Below the pieces are notes generated by a model. It saw only the letters and a program-made list of their open reading frames with translations. It was not told where the DNA came from and did not search any database. Of a stretch of DNA of 64,000 nucleotides, positions 1 to 59,660 are shown piece after piece. Both the position numbers and the translations under genes were made by a program. This stretch comes from Mastigias papua (taxonomy: Eukaryota > Cnidaria > Scyphozoa > Rhizostomeae > Mastigiidae), in contig OZ025274.1 of assembly GCA_964019165.1 (NCBI GenBank), positions 9,172,407 through 9,236,406 of the forward strand, written 5' to 3'. How positions within the stretch are numbered: the stretch's first letter is position 1; each line of letters begins with the position of its first letter.

Positions 1-679
1 AGGGGAAATTCAAGAAAACAGGCTATCCTGTGGCAAATCTGGTCTTGGCTATCAAAGTAAACATGGAGAAAAACTAATTGATTTATGTGATGAGAACAAC
101 TCGTCAATTGCAAACACAATATTTCAACATCATCCAAGAGACCTCTGCACCTGGGCATCTCTGGGCCAAAAAACAACAAATCAAATCGACTTCATCATTA
201 TCAGACCTAATTGGATGAGTTGTGTCAAAGATGCTAAAACGAAACCAAGTGCAGACTGCAAGAGCGACCACCAGCTCATCAACGTTGGCATAAAACTCAA
301 GCTAAAGAAAATGGAACAGTCTCATCATCCCTTAAGACTTAATTTCATAACCCTGAATGATGATTTCAGAATAAATGTAAATAATAGTTTTGAAGTGCTC
401 TTGGGCTGTGATTTAGAAAGCAAAAGTCCTAATGACCTCTGGGAAGTTGGAAAAGAAACCATGGTATCCACAGACAAGGAACATATTAGAAAAACAAAGA
501 AAAAGAAGAAAGAATGGATCTCTGATGAGACAATCAAAGAGGTTGAAATAAGGAAACAACTGAAAGTGAAAAGTATTAACATTCCTGTTGAAAGTTGAGT
601 TTATTCAATGCAGAACTCACAAATTCAGAAAATGACGAGAAAGGAAAAAGAAAATGCTATTGTGGAGCAATCTAAGATA

Positions 680-930
680 CCGTAAATCCTCGAATTAGCC
701 CCCCCCCCTCGAATAAGCCCCCACCCCTGATGATGATGAAGACTTTCATAAAGACTAATGCTCAAATCTATACTGTTCTTGTAATAGTATGGAGAAAAGG
801 AGCTTTGACAGTGAGCTTTTCATACGGCATTTGTCAAACAAGTTTTATAAGCCCCCCCCTCGAATAAGCCCCTACCCAAAAAACATCAAAAATAGATAAG
901 CCCCCAGGGGGCTAATTCGAGGATTTACGG
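680..930. mobile_element. MITE family A, copy 1 (TA-flanked, pogo/mariner type)
   Basis: A 251-bp element inside the LINE has terminal inverted repeats beginning CCGTAAATCCTCGAATTAGC and is bracketed by TA dinucleotides (678-679 and 931-932). A second motif, CTCGAATAAGCCCC, recurs internally. TA targets and short size indicate a non-autonomous Tc1/mariner/pogo-type element. A second copy lies at 44690-45394 and a related end at about 10915-11015. Confidence 0.85.
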
Positions 931-988
931 TAGTGGAAGTGACCCCAACTACAAACTCAACCAAGGATCTGTATCAAGGCATTAGAAA

Positions 989-1252
989 AAACATGAAAAA
1001 GTTCAAACCCTCAAACGACACTGTGAAAGAGGGCGACGGCACAATATTATGCGATGGTGAAGATATCAAAACAACTTCACTACAGCACGACAAAGCAGGA
1101 ACATTCTCTTAGCATACTCTTAGCATAGCTAAGAGAATGCTCCTGCATTTTTGTGCTGTATTGAAGTTTTTTTGATGTCTTCACTATCGCATAATAGTGT
1201 GCCATTCTCCTCTTTCACAGTGTCATTGGGGGGTTTCAACTTTTCCATGTTT
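989..1252. repeat. Inverted duplication (hairpin) inside the LINE
   Basis: Bases 989-1113 and 1128-1252 are inverted copies of the same LINE segment, with 125-nt arms of moderate divergence and a 14-nt loop. The forward arm reads the linker between endonuclease and polymerase (FKPSNDTVK...TILCDGEDIK) and the other arm reads the same peptide on the minus strand. The LINE resumes in forward orientation after 1252. Confidence 0.85.
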
Positions 1253-2013
1253 CGAGAGTCCTGCCAAAACTCAAGGAGTTGGTTGATAGGATCACAACAG
1301 AAACCGAGAAAACTGGTCTTTTTGTCAATGCCAAGAAGACAAAAGTCATGAAAGTTCTTAGACAAGCTGCTGAAGGTGAAGAGGATCAAAACATCTAGAT
1401 AAATGGTGAAAAATTGAGAATGTGAAACAATGTACCTATTTGGGAGCAGTTTCAACTAACAGTTATGATGATACAACCGACATAAAAAGAATTGCAATTG
1501 CAAAGAATGCAGCAGCTTCCTCAACCAAAATTGGGAAGGATAAAGGAAAATCTTTGACAACAAAAAAGAGATTGCTATCTTCCTTAGTTATTTTGATTGT
1601 GTCATGTGGCTCGGAATGTTGGGCATTAAAGGAGTCAGACAAGAAAAGGATCAAAGGTTTTGAATTGAGGTGCTACAGAAGAGTCTTGAGCATCTCATGG
1701 ACTGCCAAAACATATAATGAAGAGGTCCTGACAAAAAAGCAACCAAACTCAAGGCTTCTAAATTTCATATCGTAAAGGAAGCTTGGTCTGGTTGGCCATA
1801 TTTTGAGAGAGGAAAATGGAATTGACAGAGCACTACTTCTGGGTCTGGCTTTTGGGCCGCTGGGATGTGGTTGGCCAAAGACACGATTCATTAAGGATGT
1901 AGTAAAAGTGTGTGATGGAGTGTGTGTGGCAGTGGAGATCGCAAGAGGTAGGGACAGATGGAGAAAGTTCATGAAGGAGGCCACGGCAGATCCGACACGA
2001 CCCAACCATAGCT

Positions 2014-3282
2014 GATGATGATGTCCGGATAACTCGCAGATTGTGATGAATACTTGCTATAGATATCACAGTCGACACATACAATCATGGAAATGACAAG
2101 AAGATAGAGTGAGAAATCCAATAGGTTACAGTACAATTAGTCATTGTTATTGCAATGCAATCATACTAGTAGGAATGTAACCTGGTGCGGATGTAGATAC
2201 TGATCATATGCTGGCAGAGCAAAAATTCTAAAGCAGTAAAGACAAGCAAGGACTAAACCAAAGAAAAATATTGATCCTTCAGGAAAAGATATTGACATGG
2301 CCGGGATGAATTCATTGGAAATCAAAATAATATATGCAATATTAGAAAATGAAGTTGAGAATGATGGGGCTAAAGAGCAGTGGGACATTTTAGCAGAGGA
2401 AATACAAGCATGAGTAACAGAGGTTATAACGAAACAGTAACAATATCAGAATTGACTCAGAAATGAAAATGGAACAAGGGCATTCCCATGACAAAGAGTG
2501 TTGGGGTGATTGTAATGGATAGAGAAGAGGTAGGAAATAAAAGGAGTGAGTATATGAGAGAGCTGTTCAGTGATGTAAGACCTGACATAGATGATGTGAT
2601 CAAAGATATTGAAGGCGGTGGTGTTGAAATTCGAGAGTGAGGTAAAACGGGAAATGAAACATATGAATAGAGGGAAAGCAGCTTGATATGATGGTGTTAT
2701 GATTGACATCTTGCGAGATGACATAACCTGCTGTTACAAATAAGCTGTAGGAAACATCTATTGAGCTATAGGGCACAATCATCACTACCTGATACAGAAA
2801 CAAATGAAAGAAATACAGTGAGTTTTCTCTTGCATTTCGCCAGTCTAATGATTTATTTTCTATATGCTGAAAGGGTTAGTATGTATAAGTATTGATAAAT
2901 GAATGAAATGAATTCAGTAAGGTCAGCCCTGCATTATAGGCTATAACATGTTCAAAGAGTAATTCAAGTTCATGAATTCATAAAAGTACAGTCGATTTCA
3001 AATGGATGAGGCTGATAATACTTAATCCCGTCTGAAAGCATTACCAATTAATGAAGATGGGGAGATGAAGATATAGATATTATGTGACTACAAAGTAATT
3101 CTCTGTATCTATGACAATATAAAAAACATCCTTTATTTTCACTTTTACTTCGCTTATTTTGATATCCTGTAGTTTTTGCTAGTCAGCTAGACTTGAGCTC
3201 AAATACTCCCAGTTGAAAAATTGCAGATTAGCCTTGTAAAGACTAACGTTGTGCCAAATCGAAACTGCATGGTTGGCATTTT
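2014..3282. other. Non-coding DNA, mostly unassigned
   Basis: Apart from the LINE fragment at 2470-2740 I recognise nothing. Short open frames here lack protein-like composition. Confidence 0.5.
2470..2740 (+). pseudogene. LINE reverse transcriptase fragment
   Basis: Two frames together read EYMRELFSDVRPDIDDVIKD, then REMKHMNRGKAA and YDGVMIDILRDD. This is the start of a LINE polymerase domain (the K-x-GKA-x-GxDGI motif). It has one frameshift and one stop in the GKAAG motif. It could belong to the LINE ending at 2013 (order rearranged) or to an independent copy. Confidence 0.65.
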
Positions 3283-3639
3283 GATGAGCATGGATGAAAA
3301 AAGCTTGCATAGGATCACGAGAAGGTGATGTTATGGGCATCTGCAATGCACCATGTGACCTTCTGCCTTGCATTTGTCAAATTGAAAAAAATTCCAAGAA
3401 AAAATTGCGCAAAAACATGTTCGAATACCAGCACTAGGCTATGCAGCTTTAGACAATTAGGAAGAATGTCATAAAGCCCAGTTGCCAAGTGCAGGTACCC
3501 CAGCATTTGCAGCACTATTTTTCATGCAAACTTTGTCAATTTGACCAATGCAAGGCAGAAGGTCATGTGCTCCATTGCAGGGATTCATGATGTCACTTCC
3601 TCCTGATACCATGTGAGCCTTTTTCATTGATGGTGATCG
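3283..3639. repeat. Foldback element
   Basis: Bases 3283-3388 and 3533-3639 are diverged inverted copies (for example the CCTTCTGCCTTGCATT motif on opposite strands), with a loop of about 145 bp. It is a MITE-like foldback with no visible coding capacity. No target duplication could be assigned. Confidence 0.65.
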
Positions 3640-3649
3640 AAAACATCTT

Positions 3650-4035
3650 ACTATGCTGAGTCACAAGTCGTGAGTTTGAATCCCACTGAGGTCAGTTACT
3701 TTCTCACACTTTCACTTTTCATTTCTCCCAAATCCTGTCTTCTTTAGACAATTTCCTTTAACTCTACCCAGTTGCTTGGACTGCGATGGTTCCCTTTGAG
3801 TGAGTAGCCCTCCTTCAGCAGCGGGTCACAATGCACATTGCCAATGGGCTGCGATTGCTCCCTGTACAAATTGGCTGAGAGAGGAGCAGTGCAAGCAAAT
3901 GACATACCCTTGAGCAATGATCTGAAAGTGTGGTCTGATAGTTTAGTTGGTAGAACACTCAACGTACAAAGTCAATGGTAGCGAATTCATATCCCACTTG
4001 GGTAAGATATTTCCTCACATTTTCAATTTTGCACA
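3650..4035 (+). mobile_element. Composite tRNA-derived SINE (head-body-head)
   Basis: A tRNA-like 3' half with B box GTGAGTTTGAATCCC (about 3669-3683) is followed by a 200-bp body. A second tRNA-like head follows at 3931-4030, with A box TAGTTTAGTTGG and a decayed B box. The tail TTTCTCACACTTTCACTTTTC follows each head. The same order occurs on the minus strand at 11084-11476, and a body-head copy lies at 61678-61960. Confidence 0.75.
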
Positions 4036-4339
4036 TAATATATTGTAATGTAGTTAAAAGCTTGCGAATTTAAAAATTAAAGTTTGTAGTTAGACGTGCC
4101 TCCTAAACCTTTTCAAGCAGTAAATGCCAGACGCAGTCTACTGTAATATTGTTTGTATTAAATACACAGATATTCTTTCAGTTAGATGCAAATTTTGTAT
4201 TGACCAGGTTGAAAATTATAGGTAGAAATGGCTGAAAGCTTTTATAAAGTTCTACATGGAGGTTGAATACCAATGGCCAGTAGGGTGCTGTTCCAAGTCT
4301 GTTGGCCCATTCCAACCTTGACTGAGAAAAAGGTATTAC

Positions 4340-53199
<48,860 letters not shown>

Positions 53200-53204
53200 C
53201 TGTA

Positions 53205-53685
53205 AGATACACAAACAATAAATATTCAATGTTTGTTACTAAAGGTATAAAAAGAAATTATAAAAACTTAGTACTAGATCAGGAATGAAGTCTAATTCAT
53301 CAGATATATGGCATATACCAATAGAGGACACCAGGTATAACAACATATAGCCATAGTTTGCTCAGTGTAGGAATAAATATATAAGTACGATTATCATGCC
53401 TAAGTGTCATCTTGTGCTACTAGCCATTTGATATGATGTAATAAAGGTTGTAGGACTTGGGAGGCTACAATGATGGTCCTTGTGAATGAAAGGCCCTTGA
53501 TGTTACAGTCAAGCTCGCATAATTTGGATCAGGCTTATCCAAATTTTGGCGTAATCTGGAAAGAATTCCCAAGTCCCATAAATTTCCTGTTGGAATATAC
53601 TAAATTACTTTTCATTTACTATTTAGACGTCAGTCGTCTCTTTTATTTTCTTATTTTCCTCTAATTAGTACTTTAATTTTTCAAG
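53205..53685. other. Presumed THOC5 intron upstream of the first exon found
   Basis: No exon or repeat recognised. Confidence 0.4.
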
Positions 53686-53689
53686 TAGA

Positions 53690-56190
53690 ACTTTATATGT
53701 ATATTAGAACTCTTTTACTTGTTGTAAGTAATTTATGAAGGATTTTATTCATATATTGTATTATAATTAGATGGAGTGGCCCTTGACAATTGAAAATATT
53801 TGTTGGTAAGTTAATTTGTGCAGAGGACCATAGTGAATTAAGGTTTGGCAATGAGAGCTCCACCATGTTACGGAAAAGGGTTCCTTGTGAGAAAAGTTTG
53901 TCTTTGAGTTTGTTCTCTTGCTGCAAGTGAAAATACTTCAGAACCTCCTTAGTGGATTTGCATTGGTCATACTGAATTTTTGCGGAGGTAGCTGTACTTT
54001 TCCAAAGGGTTCTCATGGCCTCATTGCGTGAAGACTTTAATGAATTGCAAAGAAAAATCAGACACTGTGCATGTTTAATTGATGGAGGGTGTGTGTTTAG
54101 GCCACATTTATTTCCTGGAAGAAAAACACTGCTTAATGTACCTGATATGGGAAGATCTGGCAATTAACACAAATATCTGTTGACAAGATTATCAAAATTT
54201 TCAGACACCCAAGTCTTTGTAAGGTCTGCTACAGTAAGGTGCCATGATATCTTAGATAAGAGATAGCAATTGTATAGCGGAAATTTATGTTTTGGATGCA
54301 AAGATAAAAGATCTATTTTGGACATGATATCGCCTATCATGTGAGAAAGGTCTTGTTTATGAACGATATTTGACACGTCAAAGTCAAAGCATCTATTAAG
54401 GTAGCGAAAAGAATCGTCAAACTGAACGCACTGTCCTAATTCACTATTTACCAGAAGTTTTGGTAGGTATTGGATTGATCCTGTTGCTCATTTTTAATTC
54501 CAAATGTGATACATTTAACAACTCAAATAGCCATTTCTGCCCAATTGTACCAAATGGTGAAGCAATTGCGCAAGTGTTGATTTTCACTTTCTTAACCACT
54601 AATAACAGCTTCATCGTCTGCAGATTGAAACCAGTGAACTGGATTAAGAAATTTACAGCAATCAACAAGAAACCCAAATTGACGATAATTAGGAGCCTTA
54701 ATGTGTTGGAAAAACGTATTATGAAAGCATAGGTTGAAGAGGACAGGACTAAGACAATCGGAAGTACACCTCGTCCGATAGGAATGTAAGAAGTGTGGGA
54801 ATCAGAAGTGATAACTGATGTTTGACATCCGGAGTATAGGCTTTCAATAAAATGGTTTATATGGTCTGGAAAATGATGATATCTAAGGACTTCATAAATC
54901 ACATTGTGATGAACTTCACCAATTGAGTTTTTAAGATCCAGCAAAGTGATGACTAGGGAGCGTAGCTTGATACGTGCCTTATTGATTCTATTTGAAATCT
55001 GAGTTGTGTGGTTCAGAGTCCTTGATATTTGTAGAGTAAAGCCTTTCTGAAATTCATGTTCAAGGCAATTGTTCTCTGATAGAAACATGACGATTGCGTT
55101 CCGTAATCATGATGTAAATATTTTCAATGGAACAGACTGCAATATAATTGGTCGAAAATTTGATAGAACATTTGTGTCACCATTGTTGTGAATCAAGATA
55201 GTGCAGTCCTTTTTCCAACTTGAAGGCACAGTATGTGACATCCAACTGGACTGAACTATGCTTGTTACATATGATCATAAGTATGGAAATCGTTTGAAAC
55301 AGATTATGGATACCTGATCTAAAGGGCAGGGAGAAGCAGATGATTTCATTTTACGAATAACATTTGTGACCTGTTGATGAGTTGGAGGACTAAGATCAAG
55401 AGCAATTTTTGGTGGAGAGAATAAAGGAATCCACGTTAGAATTAAAAACAGCTTCCTTGGACTGAGACATGCAAAGAAATCAGTGAAAGTGTGTACAAAT
55501 GACCTTGCTAAATGAAGATTCTGTGTTGGCTTGTTGCTTATGAATAGTCTTAACATATCCCCCAAAAGTTTTGCCTGTGCACAGATCGCTATCTACTGCA
55601 CTAATATGGCAACTGCTGCCTAAACGTATCATGTCTGTCTTCTGTAATTTCTTACATATTGAGTTAGCAGCAAACACTTAATTTTTATTGTGTCCGCCCT
55701 CTTCACTTTCAAGTCTTTTAACTCTTTCTTCAGTTCTCTGGTTGATTTATTTTTGTAGCTACTCATCAGGTTACTGTGTGGTTAGAACTGTTGACAGTCA
55801 AATAGTTTTGCTTGAAATACCTATAGATAAATTCATTCATGTGTTCGACCATTGAATCTAAGTTCCAATCTGTTATTGGTTGATTCAAAACTTTGAATTT
55901 GAAAAGTTGCTTCAATTCGATTTGAATAAGTGATATGATCTCCCAATCTGGAGATGAAGTTGCAAGTTTTATTCGTTGCGTTAGGTCAGGGCTTTCTGCT
56001 GAAGAAGTTTGATTATCAATACTGTTTAGCATTTCCGAAGATGTATCTAATGTATCTCCAAATTACTATTGTTCATTTCGTTATTGAGGTCCTCAAGTTA
56101 ATCCGTATTTAATCCATGGATAACTCTGCAACTCCTTTGAATTGCTTTTAAACATCGAATCCCTTTGCATTTTTCTCCACAAGAATTTTG
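53690..56190 (-). pseudogene. LINE pseudogene: zinc finger, reverse transcriptase, C-terminal region
   Basis: Reading down from 56190: a weak zinc-finger remnant (FKGVAELS/RSCRVIHGLN), a linker (HNKN, FAANSICKKLQKTD), then SPPTHQQVTNVIRKMKSSAS and PCPLDQVSII, NFRPIILQSVPLKIF, and SLVITLLDLKNSIGEVHHNV with the first polymerase Asp. These are followed by IPIGRGVL, and QSADDEAVISG in a shifted frame (about 54600-54640) with the catalytic AxDD. After that come DIMSKIDLLSLHPKHKFPLY, WHLTVADLTKTW, DLPISGTLSSVFLPGNK and LNSLWSSAQINLPTNIFN. It covers most of one LINE open frame but has several frameshifts and stops. Same orientation as THOC5. Confidence 0.85.
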
Positions 56191-56364
56191 TACCTCATTT
56201 ACTTGCAGAATGGGGTGTGTTTGTTTTTCCTAATGTCTTATCGCTGCACAGTGTGCCCAGAGAGCAGAAATTTGAGGAAAAATTAATTACAGGACTGCAG
56301 ATAATCCCAGGATAACGGATCAGGGCCCATTTGATTCGAAATTATGTAAAGAATCTATTGAAAG

Positions 56365-56870
56365 TAATCATAATTGAAACTTTTTAAATTTAGGGGATCT
56401 TGGGGACTTACAACCAAACATGGTCATCTTGGCCAAAAACACATTTTCTAACATAGTTTTGCTCAAAATCGTTTGCAATAAGTTATTCTGAACTTATTTA
56501 GTGCATAATTGTAAGATGGATCTGGTGAAAGTATAAATTATCTAAAAATATGAGCTTTGGGGTTTCTAGTGTGATATTGCTGTATACGGTCATTTCAGCC
56601 TAAAACACATTAATTAGCATATTTTTGCTCAAAATCATTTGTATAATATTTTTATGAACTAGTTTAGTGCATAACTGTAAGATGTATCTGATGGAAATAG
56701 AAATTATGTAAAAATATCAGTTTTGGGGGTTTTAGGGTGATATTACTATATATGGTCATTTCGGCCAAAAACACATTTCTAACATATTTTGCTCAAAATC
56801 GTTTGCAATAAGCTATTCCGAACTTATTTAGTGCATAATTGTAAGATGGATCTCATGAAAGTATAAAATA
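56365..56870. repeat. Tandem repeat, about 166-bp unit, three copies
   Basis: The block GGTCAT-TT-GGCC-AAAACACAT starts at 56422, 56588 and 56754, exactly 166 bp apart. The units share GCTCAAAATC, TTTAGTGCATAA-TGTAAGAT and AAAAATAT...TTTTGGGG blocks. Units are roughly 80-85 percent alike. Confidence 0.88.
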
Positions 56871-57118
56871 ACTGGACACTGTCATTTTTCTTGATGAAAA
56901 TGTACTTGCATGAGATAGAACTGAGAATTATTTATGTGTAGTTAAAATTGACATTTTGAAAGAATGTCGTCCTACATTGTATTGTCTTCTTTTACTAGAT
57001 TTGCCGTTTTAAGATATACTCTTGTAATGCTGCTAATATTGAGTGAAGTTTCATTTCTGATTTACTATTTTGTTATGACATTGGAATTTGCAGCTAAGAG
57101 GCTATAGTTCAGTTCAAA

Positions 57119-57720
57119 ATGATAATTAGAATTATTGAAGCATTTGGCATTCTTGAGCATTCTGCGGGAGATGAAGAAATAGCAGCTCAAACAATTGTAG
57201 AAAAGTTTCCAAGCATTGGCACCAAAGAATCTGTACATAGAAGACTTGAGCGCTTGAAGAAGTCAAAACCAAAGAAAGCCAGATTATCTAAAGAGTATCA
57301 GGATTGGTTGCAGTCTCCTTTTATCTCTTTTGGTTAATCTTCTGTTGGTATAGGCGGTGGCGATGTAAGGCTGAGTGAAAGTCCTTGTGCTGACACAGTA
57401 TGGAAGATAATGACACCTGAAGTAGAGCGTTTAAAAGCTTAAACACTGGAACAAGCACCTAGCAAGGTTTGAAAGTGGTTGTGGCACACGTGCCAGCCAA
57501 CATAGTATTAAAGAAAACCTGCATGACATTCTCGCTCACATGCTATGGATGACAAATCCTCTAGTCGTGAACAGGCATCGAAAAATCCAGTGTAGTGTCT
57601 GTGGTTGTCTGGGCCACACTGCTCGGTCGAAACTTCACCATGGTGTTGCCGGTAACCTTAGTGGAGATGATTCTCTAATCATGGCTCTCTATTGCTTCTC
57701 CCGATAACTCTCCATATATT
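57119..57720 (+). pseudogene. Unrecognised protein relic with a Cys/His knuckle-like motif
   Basis: The first part reads DEEIAAQTIVEKFPSIGTKE then RRLERLKKSKPKKARLSKEY and QDWLQSPF, a basic, helix-prone stretch. After breaks, 57500-57700 reads HSIKENLHDILAHMLW and KIQCSVCGCLGHTARSKLHH, with C-x2-C-x4-H like a zinc knuckle. The two parts probably come from one element protein, but I do not know the family. Confidence 0.4.
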
Positions 57721-57724
57721 TGAT

Positions 57725-58510
57725 GAACATCTCAGCATAAGTTTGATACAATTGACTTGTATCCTATTTCATCCTTTCATAACTACAGTTCTGCTTGGCG
57801 ACTTCCCAATATAGTTCAACGAACTGTCAAAAGTCAAATATTCTTAATTTTAAGTTTATTGAGAGTTATGTCAAGGTACAACGTTTTTCGGCTTCAAAAT
57901 TTGTAAACAGCTTATTCATTGCGAAATGGAGCATGTCATCAATATTAACGTTTGTAGTAATAGTCTCTTAAGGATTGATCTCAATTTCACGTCTACCTTC
58001 TACCTAGTCAGTGACAGAAAAGATGAAGCTGCGCCAATCCGCATTGCCGGGGCCCCTTAAACTAGCCTGTTTTCATCAGTCAACATGTACGGCATTACCT
58101 ATAGATAAGAATTCATCAGCCCTGAGCTTGCGAAAAAATTGCAGATAAGATGGAAGTGTGCTAACCTTTAAGTGCCTTTTGACAAAAAAGTCACATGTAG
58201 CCAATTACTAGCTAGACTTCCGCTAGCGCTAAATGAAATAGATATCCCGATGAAGCAAAACTGCTTCATATAGGTGGTGTCACCAACTAACACTAGCAAA
58301 ATGAATTTTTTAGCTAACTTCAACAGCTTAACTGGAATGCATACCTGAACTATGCAGTAATTCTCTATATCGGCAATTCTGCGGGGTTTTCGAACACCTC
58401 AAGTTCGCAAGACAAACAAAAATGAACGCATTCAAATCAGCCTTATACGAAATCGATAAAAGATAATATATTAATTAAAAAAGTGTATTGTAGCTCAGTT
58501 TATTGTGCAT
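57725..58510. other. Non-coding DNA without recognised features
   Basis: No supported feature. Confidence 0.45.
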
Positions 58511-58517
58511 TTGGCAG

Positions 58518-58730
58518 CTATGAGCATTTGCAGATACAGGGATATGTGATTTTCACTTTTTCCTCCCTCTGGGCACACTGCGCGCTGGGGCGTCTGTTAC
58601 TATTGATATGTTCATGATGAATCTTGGTATGACAGTGCCAGGTATGTTGGTCTAGGCTAAAGAAATCCTTGCCACACCATGAGCAAACGATAGATATCAG
58701 TAGTAACGCGAGCAGATTTGTTAGAATCAT
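58518..58730 (-). pseudogene. Zinc-finger-like fragment, probably from a LINE
   Basis: The minus strand reads IVCSWCGKDFFSLDQHTWHC then HTKIHHEHI, a C2H2-like motif of the kind that begins many invertebrate LINE open frames. It has no continuation. Confidence 0.4.
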
Positions 58731-58744
58731 AACGAGAACGCAAG

Positions 58745-59660
58745 TCTAGAGGCAAAAACTGTTGATTGAAACTTGGGTGGAAGAATTAATAATCCAGTAA
58801 GACAAAAATTTGTTGAAACTCTGGATATGTGCAACGACATACCCGTCTTGCTCAATGTCAAAGATCCTACAGTGTGGAAGCACCAGAATGGATGGATAGA
58901 TAAAGCGCTGCATGGGCAAACAGTCAATGCTACAAAAGAATTAGTGCAAAGGATAAGATCTGGAATTGGTTACGATATTCAGGATTAAAGAAAGAAACAG
59001 AGAGCACTATATTTGCAGCGCAGGAGCAAGTAGTAGGGACAAATTACATAAAGAGCATCATTTACAAAGAAAATGGGAAAATGTATCAAAAGATTGTAAA
59101 TTATATGGGAAAGCAGAGGAAATGATTGCACATATAGCATCTGAGTGTCAACAGCTAGCACAGGCATATGACAATGTAGCTCAGATTGTCCACTGGAAGT
59201 TATGTCAGAAACTAGGTTTAGACCAGGGAGATTAATGGTACAATCATAGAATAGACAGTGCAATTGTCACAAATGACTTTAGATTATTATGGGATTTCCC
59301 AATACAGGCAGATTATAGACTGGAGCATAACTGACCAGACATTGTCTTGGAAAATAAAAAGAATCGTAGCTTGCCACTTTGATACAAAAATTAACATGAA
59401 GGACAAGGAAAAGATTGAGGTATGTCAAGACTTAAAGAGAGGGACCAAGAGGATGTGGAATGTAAAAGAGGTTATAATTGAACCAATAATTATTGGAGCT
59501 CTGGGGACAATTGGAAAGAGCCTTGATAGGTGGTTGAAGAAGATTGAAATAGAATACAGCATAGAACTTTTACAAAAAGCTTGCCTGTTAGGAACTGCTA
59601 AGATTATTAGAAATGTACTGAATACCTAATGCCTAGGGACTAGGCCTGATGTCCAGCAAT
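58745..59660 (+). pseudogene. LINE C-terminal region
   Basis: Frames between 58773 and 59629 read KHQNGWIDKALHGQ, then a zinc-binding tail (CKLYGKAEEMIAHIASECQQ then LAQAYDNVAQIVHWKLC), NDFRLLWDFPIQADYRLEH-type text, then KRMWNVKEVIIEPIIIGALG and TIGKSLDRWLKKI, ending LLQKACLLGTAKIIRNVL. This is the C-terminal end of the LINE group whose N-terminal part is seen at 24.2 kb. Several frameshifts are present. Its 3' end abuts the Penelope fragment tail to tail. Confidence 0.82.

Larger units (their letters stand above)
1..2013 (+). pseudogene. RTE-like LINE: endonuclease and C-terminal reverse transcriptase remains
   Basis: The window opens inside a non-LTR retrotransposon. Bases 1-600 encode the end of an apurinic-type endonuclease domain: RDLCTWASLGQKTTNQIDFI, then the catalytic-region SDHQLI motif, as in proteins often mis-annotated as craniofacial development protein 2. 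After a MITE and a hairpin, bases 1250-1775 encode the distal part of the reverse transcriptase region (NAKKTKVMK, QCTYLGA, IKRIAIAKNAA, TTKKRLL, CWALKESDKKR). Bases 1780-2013 encode the C-terminal tail ending ATADPTRPNHS. Several frameshifts and stops are present, and the catalytic core of the polymerase is missing. It is an inactive copy in or beside the 3' part of the THOC5 locus. Confidence 0.85.
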
